Part shown: positions 31,771-41,759 of the stretch, one piece after another
Numbering within the stretch: the first letter of the stretch is position 1
How the letters are laid out: each line of letters opens with the position of its first letter
From: a bacterium
GTDB taxonomy: Bacteria > Patescibacteriota > Minisyncoccia > Phycocordibacterales > UBA12445
Direction of reading: 5' to 3'
DNA length: 55,285 bases
Assembly (NCBI GenBank): GCA_030648005.1
Contig: JAUSIP010000009.1
Coordinates: 1-55,285, forward strand
The notes under the pieces: generated by a model
The model's database searches: none
What the model saw: the letters and a program-made list of their open reading frames with translations, nothing else
Told to the model about the DNA's origin: nothing
Position numbers and translations under genes: made by a program

Positions 31771-33294
31771 ATGAATTACGATATTGTAGAAAAGTTAAAG
31801 AGAGACATTGGTGGCCGGAAGGATGAGGTCGGTTTTGAAGCTGTCGGCAAGGTAGTTGAGACATCTGACGGTATTGCCAGGATCTCAGGCTTGAGCGGAG
31901 TACAGAGCCAGGGACTCATCTTGATTGAGACAGCCGATGGAGATGTGCCAGCACTCGTGCTTAACTTGGAACAAGGTTTTATCGGCGCAATTGTTCTGGG
32001 TGAGTCTGACAAGGTTAAAACAGGAGACAAGGTTAAGAGTACAGGTAAGGTTCTTTCGCTCAAGGTTGGCGAGGAGATGGTCGGCAGAGTTGTGGATGCT
32101 CTTGGAGAGCCGATAGACGGTAAGGGTGCGATATTCAAGGATCCATCTAAGGCGACAGTATATGAACTTGAGCGCGGTGCACCTTCCGTACTGGCTCGCG
32201 AGTCAGTCGGTACACCTCTCCACACTGGAGTGAAGTCAGTGGACGCCATGATCCCTATCGGCCGAGGCCAGAGAGAGCTCATCATTGGAGACAGACAGAC
32301 CGGCAAGACGGCTATCGCTTTGGATACGATAATTAATCAGGGTAAGGAAGCAGGCCGTGTCGTTTGTATATATGTAGCTATCGGTCAGAAGAGTTCTAAG
32401 CTCGCCAAGATAGTCAAGATGCTCGAAGATAACGGCGCTATGAAATATACGATCGTGGTAGCCGCTTCTGCTTCAGACCCAGCCTCGATGCAATACTTGG
32501 CTCCTTACGCCGGCTGTGCTATTGGTGAATATTTCAGAGACGACGGTCAGGATGCTCTGGTTGTGTATGATGACTTGTCTAAACATGCGGATGCCTACAG
32601 ACAACTCTCTCTGCTTTTACGAAGACCGCCGGGCCGAGAGGCTTATCCTGGAGACGTATTCTATCTCCATGCAAGATTACTTGAACGAGCCGCCAAGATG
32701 AGCAAGGCGAATGGTGGCGGATCGCTTACGGCTTTACCTATTATCGAAACGAAACTTGGCGACGTATCCGCTTATGTGCCAACCAACGTTATATCTATTA
32801 CTGACGGACAGATCTATCTTGAGGCGTCACTTTTCTTTAAGGGCGTACGCCCAGCTATCAACGTCGGACTCTCTGTCTCTCGAGTTGGATCAGCCGCTCA
32901 GACTAAGGCTATGAAGAAAGTGGCGGGCAAGTTGCGTCTTGATCTGGCGCAGTTCCGCGAACTTCAGGCTTTCCTTCAGTTCGCATCTGATCTTGATGAA
33001 GCGACTAAGCAGAAGATTAGAAGGGGAGAACTTTTGACTGAGATGTTGAAGCAGATCGATGGCGCACCGATGAGCTTCGACAAGCAGGTTATTGTTCTAT
33101 ACGCCGCCTTGAACGGTTTCTTGGATGACATGCCGGCGACGGAGGTGAAGAGTTTTGAGAAAGGGTTCGTGGATTATATGGAGTCTCTTCACGCTGATGT
33201 GATGGATTCTATTAGGAAGACTCGTGCTATCGATGAAGCGGCTGAAAAAAATCTTCGCGCGTTCATCGAAGACTTTAAAAATCTGAAAAAATAA
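31771..33294 (+). CDS. atpA: ATP synthase F1 subunit alpha
   Basis: 507 residues, normal length. P-loop [18 protein letters not shown], the alpha signature [21 protein letters not shown], and [26 protein letters not shown]. It holds the non-catalytic nucleotide sites and alternates with beta in the F1 hexamer. Confidence 0.97.
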   Translation: MNYDIVEKLKRDIGGRKDEVGFEAVGKVVETSDGIARISGLSGVQSQGLILIETADGDVPALVLNLEQGFIGAIVLGESDKVKTGDKVKSTGKVLSLKVGEEMVGRVVDALGEPIDGKGAIFKDPSKATVYELERGAPSVLARESVGTPLHTGVKSVDAMIPIGRGQRELIIGDRQTGKTAIALDTIINQGKEAGRVVCIYVAIGQKSSKLAKIVKMLEDNGAMKYTIVVAASASDPASMQYLAPYAGCAIGEYFRDDGQDALVVYDDLSKHADAYRQLSLLLRRPPGREAYPGDVFYLHARLLERAAKMSKANGGGSLTALPIIETKLGDVSAYVPTNVISITDGQIYLEASLFFKGVRPAINVGLSVSRVGSAAQTKAMKKVAGKLRLDLAQFRELQAFLQFASDLDEATKQKIRRGELLTEMLKQIDGAPMSFDKQVIVLYAALNGFLDDMPATEVKSFEKGFVDYMESLHADVMDSIRKTRAIDEAAEKNLRAFIEDFKNLKK

Positions 33295-33326
33295 CTTTAT
33301 AACTTTATAAACTTTTAACTGTTAAA

Positions 33327-34259
33327 ATGGAGTCTCTACAGACAATTAAGAGCCGCTTGCGAGCGGTCAATAATATCGGCAAAATCACCAGAGCGATGGA
33401 GGTTGTGGCTGCGACCAAGATGAGGAGGGCACAGGAGGTGGCTATCAACTCAAGACCATACTCTTTCCAGGCGCTTGAGTTGCTTTCGCGTTTGATAGCA
33501 CAACATAAGAATCCTGATATGCCGATATTGAAAGATAGGGAGATTAAGAATACTTTGTTGGTGATCGTCTCTTCCGACAGAGGTCTTGTAGGTTCTTTTA
33601 ATAACCAACTCTTCCGTGTTGTTTCAGAATACATAAAAAATAATTCCCTTACGGCAAAGAATTTCAGTGTTGTGACTGTGGGTAAAAAGGCGATGAATTT
33701 TGCAGATAAGAACGGTTACAAGATAGAGCAGAAGTTTTTGAATTTTGGCAATATGGTTAGAACAACAGAGATGGCGGCTGTATCAAATATGATCATAGAC
33801 GGATACTTAGCCAGCAAGTGGGACAGAGTTGTCGCAATATCCATGAATTTTAAAAGTACGATTGTGCAGAATGCCGTCACTCGTCAAATCCTGCCTGTCG
33901 ACTTCGAGATGATAAAGAAGATAGTTAAGGATATAGTTCCGGAGCGTGGACGCTATGCAGGTTTGGCAATACCGGTGGACTTGTCCCGAGCCGCGTCGAG
34001 GGATTATATTTTTGAGCCGTCGAAGACAGAGATCTTGAGTAGCTTGATTCCGCATTTGATCAAGATGCAGTTCTATCATCTTATGCTCGAGGCTAATGCT
34101 TCGGAACATTCGGCGCGACGTGTGGCGATGAAGACCGCTTCCGACAATGCTGATGAGGTTGCAGGCAAGCTTTCGCTGGATTATAACAAGGTTAGGCAGT
34201 CCAACATTACAAGAGAACTTATCGAGATCACGTCGACGCAAGGGGCATTACAAGGATAA
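33327..34259 (+). CDS. atpG: ATP synthase F1 subunit gamma
   Basis: 310 residues. The N-terminal coil KSRLRAVNNIGKITRAMEVVAATKMRRAQE and the C-terminal coil KTASDNADEVAGKLSLDYNKVRQSNITRELIEI form the rotating shaft. Normal size. Confidence 0.95.
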   Translation: MESLQTIKSRLRAVNNIGKITRAMEVVAATKMRRAQEVAINSRPYSFQALELLSRLIAQHKNPDMPILKDREIKNTLLVIVSSDRGLVGSFNNQLFRVVSEYIKNNSLTAKNFSVVTVGKKAMNFADKNGYKIEQKFLNFGNMVRTTEMAAVSNMIIDGYLASKWDRVVAISMNFKSTIVQNAVTRQILPVDFEMIKKIVKDIVPERGRYAGLAIPVDLSRAASRDYIFEPSKTEILSSLIPHLIKMQFYHLMLEANASEHSARRVAMKTASDNADEVAGKLSLDYNKVRQSNITRELIEITSTQGALQG

Positions 34260-35645
<1,386 letters not shown>

Positions 35646-35657
35646 ATTTACAATTAT

Positions 35658-35755
35658 CAATTTACAATTTTTAATGAATGTTACATTGAGTAAATGTTTA
35701 AAACATTTTAACATTGAAAATTTAATGAAAATTAAAAATTGTAAAATTAAAAATT
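35658..35755. repeat. AT-rich long palindrome between atpD and atpC
   Basis: TTTACAATTTTTAAT and ATTAAAAATTGTAAA are perfect inverted 15-mers enclosing AAATGTTT/AAACATTT. It contains no gene. It may be a member of the palindrome group whose core has been lost, or an mRNA hairpin that limits atpC expression. Confidence 0.6.
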
Positions 35756-35762
35756 TGATGTA

Positions 35763-36008
35763 ATGTTATTAAAAATTTTATCTCTTAATAAAATTGAATA
35801 TGAGGATGAAGTAGCTGGTCTTAATGTTAAGACTAGCTCCGGCGAGATAACTGTTTTGAACGGCCATCGTCCGCTGGTCTCTGTTTTGGTATCCGGCACA
35901 GCCCAGATTATGACTAAGGACAACAAGAAGATTCCTTTCAACATCAGATCTGGATTCTTGGAGATGGATGATAAAAATAGGTTGAATCTTTTGGTAGATC
36001 AGCTATAA
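35763..36008 (+). CDS. atpC: ATP synthase F1 subunit epsilon, beta-sandwich only
   Basis: 81 residues versus about 130-140. It contains the N-terminal beta-sandwich (EDEVAGLNVKTSSGEITVLNGHRPLVSVLVSG) and ends after FLEMDDKNRLNLLVD. The C-terminal helical hairpin that inhibits ATP hydrolysis in other bacteria is missing, so that kind of inhibition should not occur here. Confidence 0.85.
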   Translation: MLLKILSLNKIEYEDEVAGLNVKTSSGEITVLNGHRPLVSVLVSGTAQIMTKDNKKIPFNIRSGFLEMDDKNRLNLLVDQL

Positions 36009-36029
36009 TTCTTTCTTGGAGGTAGCCAC

Positions 36030-36812
36030 ATGAATACACCAGAAAAAAACGAACACGGTCAGGACAATTCTTGGCAAGAAAGTCAGGCTCTTTTCAGTAC
36101 GATACATCGAATGGGTTTGAGATCATATCTCGAAGGTTTATCTAACCTTAGTGAGGCGTTCAATCTTCAAGATCGCTCTGTTCGATGTATTGACGAGGGA
36201 ACTCCGGGTGGCATACATATTGCCGGTTCGGGGATTTTGCTCGACACAAAAGACAATGAGGCTAAATTAGTTCGGGTTATTGAGGAATTGCGCGGGGCGG
36301 GCGTAGATGGTGTCTATAGTCATGAAGGTTGTGGTGCAGCGGCTCTTTATGCTGAAAAGGTGATGGACAATCCTGCTGGCGCTAAGGATTATGCTATTAA
36401 GTGGGCGGAAGAACTGGCTAGTGAGCTTGGTGTTCCTTACAGGGGTCATATAGAGAAGTTGAGTCGGCCTAAGGAGTTTCATAATGCAAGAATTGCCTAT
36501 TTTGATGGTTCTGGTAAGTTTGATCCTTTTAGGATAAAAGATATCCCGGATGGATTTATTGTTAGTCGGTACTATCTGGATAGAGACTATGCCAAGGAGG
36601 AGTTGGCGATTGCTCTGTCTATCGCCTTCGGCCATCATGGCTTAGAAGATAGGTTCACTAAAGATGATCCTTTCATAATCGCCCCGATTGAGAAGTTCAC
36701 CACCAAGAGACAAGGTATCTCTATGGCAGAGCTTGAGAGTGATGCCAGAGAGGTTGCAGAGAAGTATGGCGACAGAGTCATTGTTCATGGTTTCAAGGAA
36801 CCTCGGCAGTAA
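36030..36812 (+). CDS. Putative carbonic-anhydrase-like protein (260 aa)
   Basis: VRCIDEGTPGGIHIAGSGILL and, about 45 residues later, VYSHEGCGAAALYAEK resemble the Cys/Asp and His-x-x-Cys zinc ligands of beta-carbonic-anhydrase-type folds (C-x-D ... H-x-x-C). The C-terminal half (FDPFRIKDIPDGFIVSRYYLD) is not diagnostic. The activity is a guess. It has a strong GGAGGT site and a leader, unlike the ATP synthase genes upstream, and its own terminator. Confidence 0.5.
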   Translation: MNTPEKNEHGQDNSWQESQALFSTIHRMGLRSYLEGLSNLSEAFNLQDRSVRCIDEGTPGGIHIAGSGILLDTKDNEAKLVRVIEELRGAGVDGVYSHEGCGAAALYAEKVMDNPAGAKDYAIKWAEELASELGVPYRGHIEKLSRPKEFHNARIAYFDGSGKFDPFRIKDIPDGFIVSRYYLDRDYAKEELAIALSIAFGHHGLEDRFTKDDPFIIAPIEKFTTKRQGISMAELESDAREVAEKYGDRVIVHGFKEPRQ

Positions 36813-36831
36813 TTAATTTTTCAGTTCTGAT

Positions 36832-36856
36832 GGCCCGCTTCTGATGGGCCTTTTTC
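36832..36856 (+). terminator. Rho-independent terminator
   Basis: GGCCC GCTTCTGAT GGGCC followed by TTTTTC. It ends the carbonic-anhydrase-like gene. Confidence 0.8.
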
Positions 36857-36899
36857 TATGCTACTATATATCGGTAATTTAAAATAAAATAATAAATTT

Positions 36900-37925
36900 A
36901 TGGATAAAAAGATAAAAGTTGCGATCAATGGTTTCGGCAGGATCGGCAGGCAGTTTTTAAAAGTAGCATTGCTTGACCCGAGCGAAGTCGAGGTGGTGGC
37001 GATTAACGACCTCGGTGATATTTCCAACCTGGCGTACCTTTTGGAATTCGATTCTGTATATAAGGGATTTAATGGTGATATCAAGGTAGGAGAGGGTGAG
37101 CTCATAGTCAACGGCAAGTCCATCAAGTTCATCCAAGAGCCGGATGCCACCAAGCTTCCTTGGGGCGCGCTCGGTATTGATGTAGTTGTTGAGTCTACTG
37201 GACGCTTCACTTCTTCCGACAAAGCTAAGGCGCACTTAGATGCCGGCGCTAAGAGGGTAGTACTTTCTGCACCTGCGAAGGATGATGAGACTCCGACCTC
37301 AACTCCAAATGTGAACGTCGCTGCCTGTGGAGCTTCGAAGATCACAAGCAACGCCTCTTGTACCACCAACTCTATAACACCACTTGCCGCTATACTTTAT
37401 CAAAATCCAGGTATCAAATATTCTATGGTCACGACTGTTCACGGCTATACTGCCGAGCAGAGCTTGGTAGATGGTCCGATGCCAGCTCTTCATAAAGATT
37501 TCAGAAGGGGACGAGCAGCGGGGGTGAATATAGTCCCTACTTCTAGTGGCGCGACACTGGCTGCCGCTAAAGCAATACCTGGTATGAAAGATAAGTTCGA
37601 CGGTATAGCGCTTCGCGTGCCGATCCCGGCTGGCTCAATTCTCGACTTCAACTTCGTATCAATGAGACCTACAACAGTAGAAGAGATAAATAATATTTTA
37701 ATCGCAGAGTCTAAGAAGCCTGAGTGGCAGGGGATATTCACCGTCACTGACAAACCGCTTGTCTCATCTGATATATTAGGCAACCCGCACGGCTCGATAG
37801 TTGATTTAAATTTAACAAGAGTGGTTGGTGGCGAACTTGTGAAGGTGATGGCTTGGTATGACAATGAATGGGGATATGCCAGCCAGCTCTATAAGCACGT
37901 GGTTAATCTATCAGCTTTTCTATAG
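36900..37925 (+). CDS. gap: Glyceraldehyde-3-phosphate dehydrogenase, type I
   Basis: 341 residues. The NAD site is VAINGFGRIGRQFLK with AINDLGD (Asp favouring NAD). The catalytic Cys is in SNASCTTNSITP at about residue 153, and HGYTAEQSLVDGP, the RRGRAAGVNIVPTSSGAT loop and WYDNEWGYASQL follow. It is the central glycolytic oxidation step. An AT-rich leader precedes it. Repeat B follows two bases after the stop. Confidence 0.97.
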   Translation: MDKKIKVAINGFGRIGRQFLKVALLDPSEVEVVAINDLGDISNLAYLLEFDSVYKGFNGDIKVGEGELIVNGKSIKFIQEPDATKLPWGALGIDVVVESTGRFTSSDKAKAHLDAGAKRVVLSAPAKDDETPTSTPNVNVAACGASKITSNASCTTNSITPLAAILYQNPGIKYSMVTTVHGYTAEQSLVDGPMPALHKDFRRGRAAGVNIVPTSSGATLAAAKAIPGMKDKFDGIALRVPIPAGSILDFNFVSMRPTTVEEINNILIAESKKPEWQGIFTVTDKPLVSSDILGNPHGSIVDLNLTRVVGGELVKVMAWYDNEWGYASQLYKHVVNLSAFL

Positions 37926-37927
37926 CA

Positions 37928-38043
37928 CTTCCACATTTGGCGCATAACTTTGTCGAAAACTGCGTTTGCTCCTCAATGTACGATTTGTACATCTTCGTCG
38001 CAAGCCTCGTTTGTCTCCTCGTTCTGCATCCAAATCTGTAAGT
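37928..38043. repeat. Palindromic repeat family B, copy 2
   Basis: Shares GCATAACTTTGTCGAA, CGTTTG, TCAATGTAC, GTACATCTTC and CGTTCTGCATCCA with copy 1 (15258-15371). The apex is ATGTAC GATTT GTACAT. The outer arm is ATTTGG/CCAAAT. It starts directly after gap. Confidence 0.7.
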
Positions 38044-38065
38044 CCTCACAACTTTCTGTGGGGCG

Positions 38066-38216
38066 ATAAAAAATATAAACGAGCGGTTTGTGTAGCGGAA
38101 GCCTACTTAGATTTCCAATGGTCTGGCCGAGCCCTCCCATCAGAGGGCGAAGGAGATCCGAGGACCTTGGAAATTTAAGGAGGTGGAGCAACAAACCCGA
38201 GTGAAATATTTTTTAC
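38066..38216. repeat. Palindromic repeat family C, copy 2 (inverted)
   Basis: AAAAAATATAAACGAGCGGTTTGTG at the left and ACAAACCCGAGTGAAATATTTTTT at the right, with internal GATTTCCAA/TTGGAAATT and GCCCTC/GAGGGC hairpins. The right end is the inverse of the TTTCACTCGGGT end of copy 1. It fills most of the gap between gap and sod. Confidence 0.65.
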
Positions 38217-38221
38217 AGTTT

Positions 38222-38809
38222 CTATCCTAAATGCAATCTTTCATTCAACTTCCTCCAATTCAGATTCTGGAAGAAGGCTTCGATATATTCTTTGCGCTGC
38301 GAAGGTAAGTAGTCTAGAAGATAGGCGTGTTCCCAGACATCCATAGCAAGGATGATAGGCAGAGAGGCAAGGTGTCCGACTTCGTGGTCTGCGATCCAGA
38401 CATTCTGTAATCTTTTTACGATTGGGTCGTAGTAGAGTATTACCCAGCCGATACCTCGCATGAGGCCGACTGATTTGAATTCATGAAGCCAGTTATCGAA
38501 GCTGCCGTATTGCGCCTCGATCATCATCTTCAGGTTGCCCTCCTCAGCTGTCTGACCTGCACCGTCTAGACAGTCGAAGTAGAGCTCGTGCAAGCGCATA
38601 CCATTCCACTCGAAGCCGAAGCGGCGGGTGAGTTCTGATAGAGCGAGGGCGTTGGCTTCGCTATTTATTTTTAGCTCAGCCATCTTGTCAGTTAGATTGT
38701 TTGTATTTTTAACATAACCGCCATACAGCTTGATATGCTCAGTAACCTGCTTCTCTGACAATCCCTTCAAGTTCACTAAGTTAAATTTTTGCTCTTCGTA
38801 TTTATTCAT
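38222..38809 (-). CDS. Fe/Mn superoxide dismutase
   Basis: 195 residues. Metal ligands are His in the EHIKLYGGYVKNTNN helix and in RLHELYF, and Asp/His in ILAMDVWEHAYLLDY. It converts superoxide to peroxide and oxygen. Read on its own strand, TAAAAT (38821-38816) ends six bases before ATG, again the leaderless spacing. Divergent from the 117-aa gene. Confidence 0.93.
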   Translation of the reverse strand: MNKYEEQKFNLVNLKGLSEKQVTEHIKLYGGYVKNTNNLTDKMAELKINSEANALALSELTRRFGFEWNGMRLHELYFDCLDGAGQTAEEGNLKMMIEAQYGSFDNWLHEFKSVGLMRGIGWVILYYDPIVKRLQNVWIADHEVGHLASLPIILAMDVWEHAYLLDYLPSQRKEYIEAFFQNLNWRKLNERLHLG

Positions 38810-38859
38810 GCTTGAATTTTATCATAATAGATATATTATTGGAAACGGAGGTGGCTCAC

Positions 38860-39213
38860 ATGGCTGAACCTAAGCATCGCCCATTGATTTTTGATAGTTA
38901 TCAAGGGGTGAACGTTTACTTTAGTAAGAATGACGAGTGCGCTCGTCTCGGTAGGTATATGAAAGTCTTTCGTGTGAATTACACACTCGATAGTCATGTC
39001 TTTATGGCAGTTAATATGCTTGCCGGTAGGCCAATAAACATTCCTTACGCAGCTGTAAGGAAAAATAAATGCACAGAGGCAGATGAGACGGAGATCCACA
39101 GCATAGAATTCTTCTGGTTTGACGACGGAGATCCGGAAGACGATGGATATGATGAAGAGCTTAAGAAGTTCGAAGAGTCGAAACCATCAATTCCTGAGAT
39201 GGTTATAAATTGA
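38860..39213 (+). CDS. Hypothetical protein (117 aa)
   Basis: I start at ATG 38860, 16 codons inside the track ORF, because GGAGGTGGCTCAC precedes it and the upstream codons overlap the promoter (TTGAAT at 38813, TATTAT about 16 bases later). The sequence has a beta-rich middle (GVNVYFSKNDECARLGRYM) and a very acidic tail (WFDDGDPEDDGYDEELKKFEES). No family recognised. Confidence 0.65.
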   Translation: MAEPKHRPLIFDSYQGVNVYFSKNDECARLGRYMKVFRVNYTLDSHVFMAVNMLAGRPINIPYAAVRKNKCTEADETEIHSIEFFWFDDGDPEDDGYDEELKKFEESKPSIPEMVIN

Positions 39214-39227
39214 ATTCGAAACCGCAT

Positions 39228-39253
39228 CGCCCAGACTTTCTGGGCGTTTTTTT
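39228..39253 (+). terminator. Rho-independent terminator
   Basis: CGCCCAGA CTT TCTGGGCG followed by TTTTTTT. Confidence 0.9.
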
Positions 39254-39262
39254 ATCTCACTA

Positions 39263-39418
39263 TTATTTTTTTGGTGACCTCATCGACTTTCTGGAAGCTC
39301 TTGGCGCAACTATTCTGGTACAGCCCTTGCAGGTCTTCTGAAGATTGGCAGCACTGTGCCCTTTCTCAAGCCTCCGAACTATCGGAAATTTGCAATCGAT
39401 ACAAAAATCTTTTTTCAT
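39263..39418 (-). CDS. Small zinc-ribbon protein (51 aa)
   Basis: Not in the ORF track. MKKDFCIDCKFPIVRRLEKG... with a second pair TCKGC gives a CxxC-(20)-CxxC ribbon, followed by a basic tail (RASRKSMRSPKK). On its strand TATAAT (39430-39425) ends six bases before ATG, the core-gene geometry. Function unknown; basic composition suggests nucleic-acid binding. Confidence 0.55.
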   Translation of the reverse strand: MKKDFCIDCKFPIVRRLEKGHSAANLQKTCKGCTRIVAPRASRKSMRSPKK

Positions 39419-39481
39419 AGTTATATTATATCACACGCTACTAGATTTTTTATAAAAAATATACTATTATTTTCCAATCAC

Positions 39482-39552
39482 GGGCCTATGGTAAAGTGGC
39501 ATCACCCATCCATGGCATGGATGGGTCGAGAGTTCGATTCTCTCTAGGTCCA
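39482..39552 (+). tRNA. tRNA-Ala (GGC)
   Basis: Acceptor GGGCCTA/TAGGTCC includes a G3-U70-type wobble, the alanine identity element, with discriminator A. The anticodon stem CATCC/GGATG holds the loop ATGGCAT, anticodon GGC. The T arm is GAGAG TTCGATT CTCTC. The D stem has one A-C mismatch (GTAA/TCAC). CCA is not encoded. TATACT lies about 20 bases upstream. Confidence 0.85.
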
Positions 39553-39610
39553 CAACGAGTAATACAAGTTTTGGATCTAGAGCTAATGATCTGAATCAGT
39601 CCACCAATTT

Positions 39611-40444
39611 TTAGGGGAGAGCCGCTACGCAGGCCTTAATGGCAGAAATTTTAGAATTTAAAATAGTATCTGCGGCTCCAAGATCATCAAAATCTACCTT
39701 GTCTTTACCGCTGTGAATCGTAACAAGCGAAATGGCGGCAATACAAGTTTTGAAAGTAGTGAAACTTACAGCCGGACCGGTTGCTCCTATTGTGCCAGAA
39801 ATACCGATTGGGCCGATTGCACCAGTAAGCCCAGGTGTTCCAGTTGCACCGACAGTACCTAGTGTCCCGATAATTCCAGCCGGACCGGTTATTCCAGGAG
39901 TACCCGTTGCACCCACAGGGCCAACCGCACCGGTAGCTCCTGTTGCGCCAGTAGTTCCGATAGGACCAATTGCACCGGCGGCTCCAGTGGCACCGACAGT
40001 ACTAGTTGTTGAGGCGGTGGTAGTTCCAGTAAGACCCGTAGCTCCTATTGGGCCGGTCGCACCAGTATTGCCCGTTGCGCCAGTAGTTCCGGTAGGACCA
40101 GTAACTCCAGTTTCACCAGTATTTCCAGTGGGGCCAGTGGGGCCAAAAGCCCCGTTCGTTATAAAATTATTTAATTTAGCTTCGGTGATTATGTCAACAA
40201 CCCCCGTTATTTCTATACCCGTTCTTTTTTGAAAATTTTGAATAGCATTTTTCGTGAGTGATCCAAAGTAACCGGTAACTAATCCTTCAGGATAAATATC
40301 AGGGGATGTTTTTAGAAATTCCTGTAATTGCTTTACGTCGTCTCCTCTGGCTCCTTGTGTTAGAGTCCTATTCAGTTTAAGTTTTGTTTCCGCCGAAGCA
40401 AATAAGGGAAGTATAAGAACTAAAATGATTAGGTATTTTTTCAT
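39611..40444 (-). CDS. Secreted collagen-like protein with peptidoglycan-binding domain
   Basis: 277 residues. Signal peptide [19 protein letters not shown] peptidoglycan-binding type 1 domain at about 28-95 ([34 protein letters not shown]). About 130 residues of collagen-type Gly-x-y triplets follow ([19 protein letters not shown]), interrupted once by a [10 protein letters not shown] segment, then a C-terminal domain with two cysteines. A wall-bound fibrous surface protein is likely, perhaps for attachment. TATACT ends six bases before ATG on its strand. Confidence 0.88.
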   Translation of the reverse strand: MKKYLIILVLILPLFASAETKLKLNRTLTQGARGDDVKQLQEFLKTSPDIYPEGLVTGYFGSLTKNAIQNFQKRTGIEITGVVDIITEAKLNNFITNGAFGPTGPTGNTGETGVTGPTGTTGATGNTGATGPIGATGLTGTTTASTTSTVGATGAAGAIGPIGTTGATGATGAVGPVGATGTPGITGPAGIIGTLGTVGATGTPGLTGAIGPIGISGTIGATGPAVSFTTFKTCIAAISLVTIHSGKDKVDFDDLGAADTILNSKISAIKACVAALP

Positions 40445-40480
40445 GACCTAAGTATACCCTAAATTTTAGATAAATAATTT

Positions 40481-41056
40481 TTAGTATCCCCACACCACAC
40501 TGGTGTCTTTGAGAATTTTAGCCATGCGGGCGACATTTCGTCCAACGAGTTTGTGGTCATCTTGTTGCCAGCCTTTCTCACTTTTTTCTGCCATGTGTTT
40601 GTTGTGGAAGAGCATCGTGTATGGAGGTATGACGAAACCCATGTGTATGAGTGGTGCGGCCATATCAGAGATCACTTTCTGTCCGCCATCCTCTTCGCAA
40701 GTGGCGATGAAGCCGGCCACTTTGCCCTCAAGCTCAAAGTTTCGACATTCTTCAAGTGTAGTTATATGCTCGATGAAGTTCTTCATGAGGGCACTCATGG
40801 AGAACCAGTAGACGGGGGAGGAGAAGATGACCCCGTCGGCCCATTCTAAAAGTCCGAATATCTCGTCGCACCCCTTGGGTGTCTCGGCGCTGTATTCACC
40901 GGGGAAGAAGTTCATTGGATGGTCGACCAGATGAGTTATCTTTGTCTCTGCACCCTCTTTCTCACTATGAGCAAGCGCTTCCGTCAATAATCGTACACCA
41001 TGTCCCTCTTTGTGGGGAGATCCATTTATACCTAATATGTTTATTTTTTCATTCAT
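40481..41056 (-). CDS. NAD(P)H-dependent FMN reductase/flavodoxin-fold protein
   Basis: 191 residues. ILGINGSPHKEGHGVRLL is the FMN phosphate-binding loop, and WADGVIFSSPVYWFSMSALMKNFIEH is the flavin-contact helix of the NADPH-dependent FMN reductase superfamily. ATCEEDGGQKVISDM follows. It is probably a quinone or flavin reductase. The start codon shares bases with the terminal repeat of family D copy 1. Confidence 0.85.
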   Translation of the reverse strand: MNEKINILGINGSPHKEGHGVRLLTEALAHSEKEGAETKITHLVDHPMNFFPGEYSAETPKGCDEIFGLLEWADGVIFSSPVYWFSMSALMKNFIEHITTLEECRNFELEGKVAGFIATCEEDGGQKVISDMAAPLIHMGFVIPPYTMLFHNKHMAEKSEKGWQQDDHKLVGRNVARMAKILKDTSVVWGY

Positions 41057-41161
41057 CCCGTTAGAAAATTAACCCAATAAAAGTTTTATTATTATGGTCC
41101 CTATTGAAAACTATCATATTTCTTAGACTTAAACTAAGGATTGAAGATTTTCTAACGGGAT
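41055..41161. repeat. Inverted repeat family D, copy 1
   Basis: Perfect 15-bp ends ATCCCGTTAGAAAAT and ATTTTCTAACGGGAT separated by about 77 bases. The left end reads CTAACGGG-ATG into the FMN reductase gene on the minus strand; the right end is directly followed by the rpiB promoter. The same arrangement recurs at 52872-52994. Confidence 0.75.
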
Positions 41162-41164
41162 TCA

Positions 41165-41193
41165 TTGGCTAATTTTACCACTAGAGATATAAT
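41165..41193 (+). promoter_or_regulatory. rpiB promoter
   Basis: TTGGCT at 41165-41170, 17-base spacer, TATAAT at 41188-41193, nine bases, ATG at 41203. Confidence 0.6.
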
Positions 41194-41202
41194 ATACAAA
41201 TC

Positions 41203-41679
41203 ATGCCAGGAAATAATAGTAAAAAGATATATATCGCAAGTGACCATGCCGGGTTTGAGTTGAAGGGTAAGCTGATTGATTATCTGGAAATAGAAGGCTA
41301 TATAATTCAAGATATGGGCGCCCATTCTTATGATGAGGCTGATGATTATCCGGATTTTGTCTCTTTGGTAGCGCGCGAGGTCTCTGATAGTCCGGTGGAG
41401 TCGCTTGGTGTTGTGATCGGTGGTTCAGGTCAGGGTGAGGCGATGGTCTGCAATAGGTTCCCGAATGTCCGAGCCAGTGTCTACTATGGAGGCAACTTAG
41501 ATGTAGTGAAGACGACTCGCCAACACAACGACTCCAATGTTTTGTCGCTCGGTGCTCGCTTCATGAGTGAAGAAGAAGCCGAAAGTGCTTTGAAGATTTG
41601 GCTAGAAACAGATTTTTCCGGTGAAGAGAGGCACATCAGACGACACAAAAAAATTGAGGAATTAAAAAATGTTAAATAA
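41203..41679 (+). CDS. rpiB: Ribose-5-phosphate isomerase B
   Basis: 158 residues. IYIASDHAGFELKGKLIDYLE, YPDFVSLVA, VVIGGSGQGEAMVCNRFPNVRA and the HNDSNVLSLGARFM motif define RpiB/LacAB. The usual cysteine in the GSGxG loop region is Gly-Gln-Gly-Glu here. It interconverts ribose-5-P and ribulose-5-P. The last codons lie inside the left arm of family A copy 2. Confidence 0.93.
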   Translation: MPGNNSKKIYIASDHAGFELKGKLIDYLEIEGYIIQDMGAHSYDEADDYPDFVSLVAREVSDSPVESLGVVIGGSGQGEAMVCNRFPNVRASVYYGGNLDVVKTTRQHNDSNVLSLGARFMSEEEAESALKIWLETDFSGEERHIRRHKKIEELKNVK

Positions 41680-41752
41680 AATATTAAAGCATCTCTCACC
41701 CCGCTTCGCTAGAAGGGTTCGTTCACGCTTCAATATCTTATTTAACATTTTC
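41666..41752. repeat. Palindromic repeat family A, copy 2
   Basis: Arms AAATGTTAAATAAAATATTAAAGC and GCTTCAATATCTTATTTAACATTT. The core is ATCTCTCACCCCGCTTCGCTAGAAGGGTTCGTTCAC. The left arm includes the rpiB stop codon, and its sequence is mirrored in the right arm. The two arm mismatches are G-U pairs only if the minus strand is the RNA. Confidence 0.78.
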
Positions 41753-41759
41753 TAATACC

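Noticed and set aside
39732-40232. Plus-strand ORF of 166 aa rich in Pro/Val/Ala
   Set aside because: It is the complement of the collagen-like repeat of the minus-strand gene; repetitive Gly-x-y coding produces an open antisense frame.
41055-41161. Repeat D copy 1 as a transposon with target duplication (TCATT on both sides)
   Set aside because: The possible duplication is one base out of register and copy 2 shows none.
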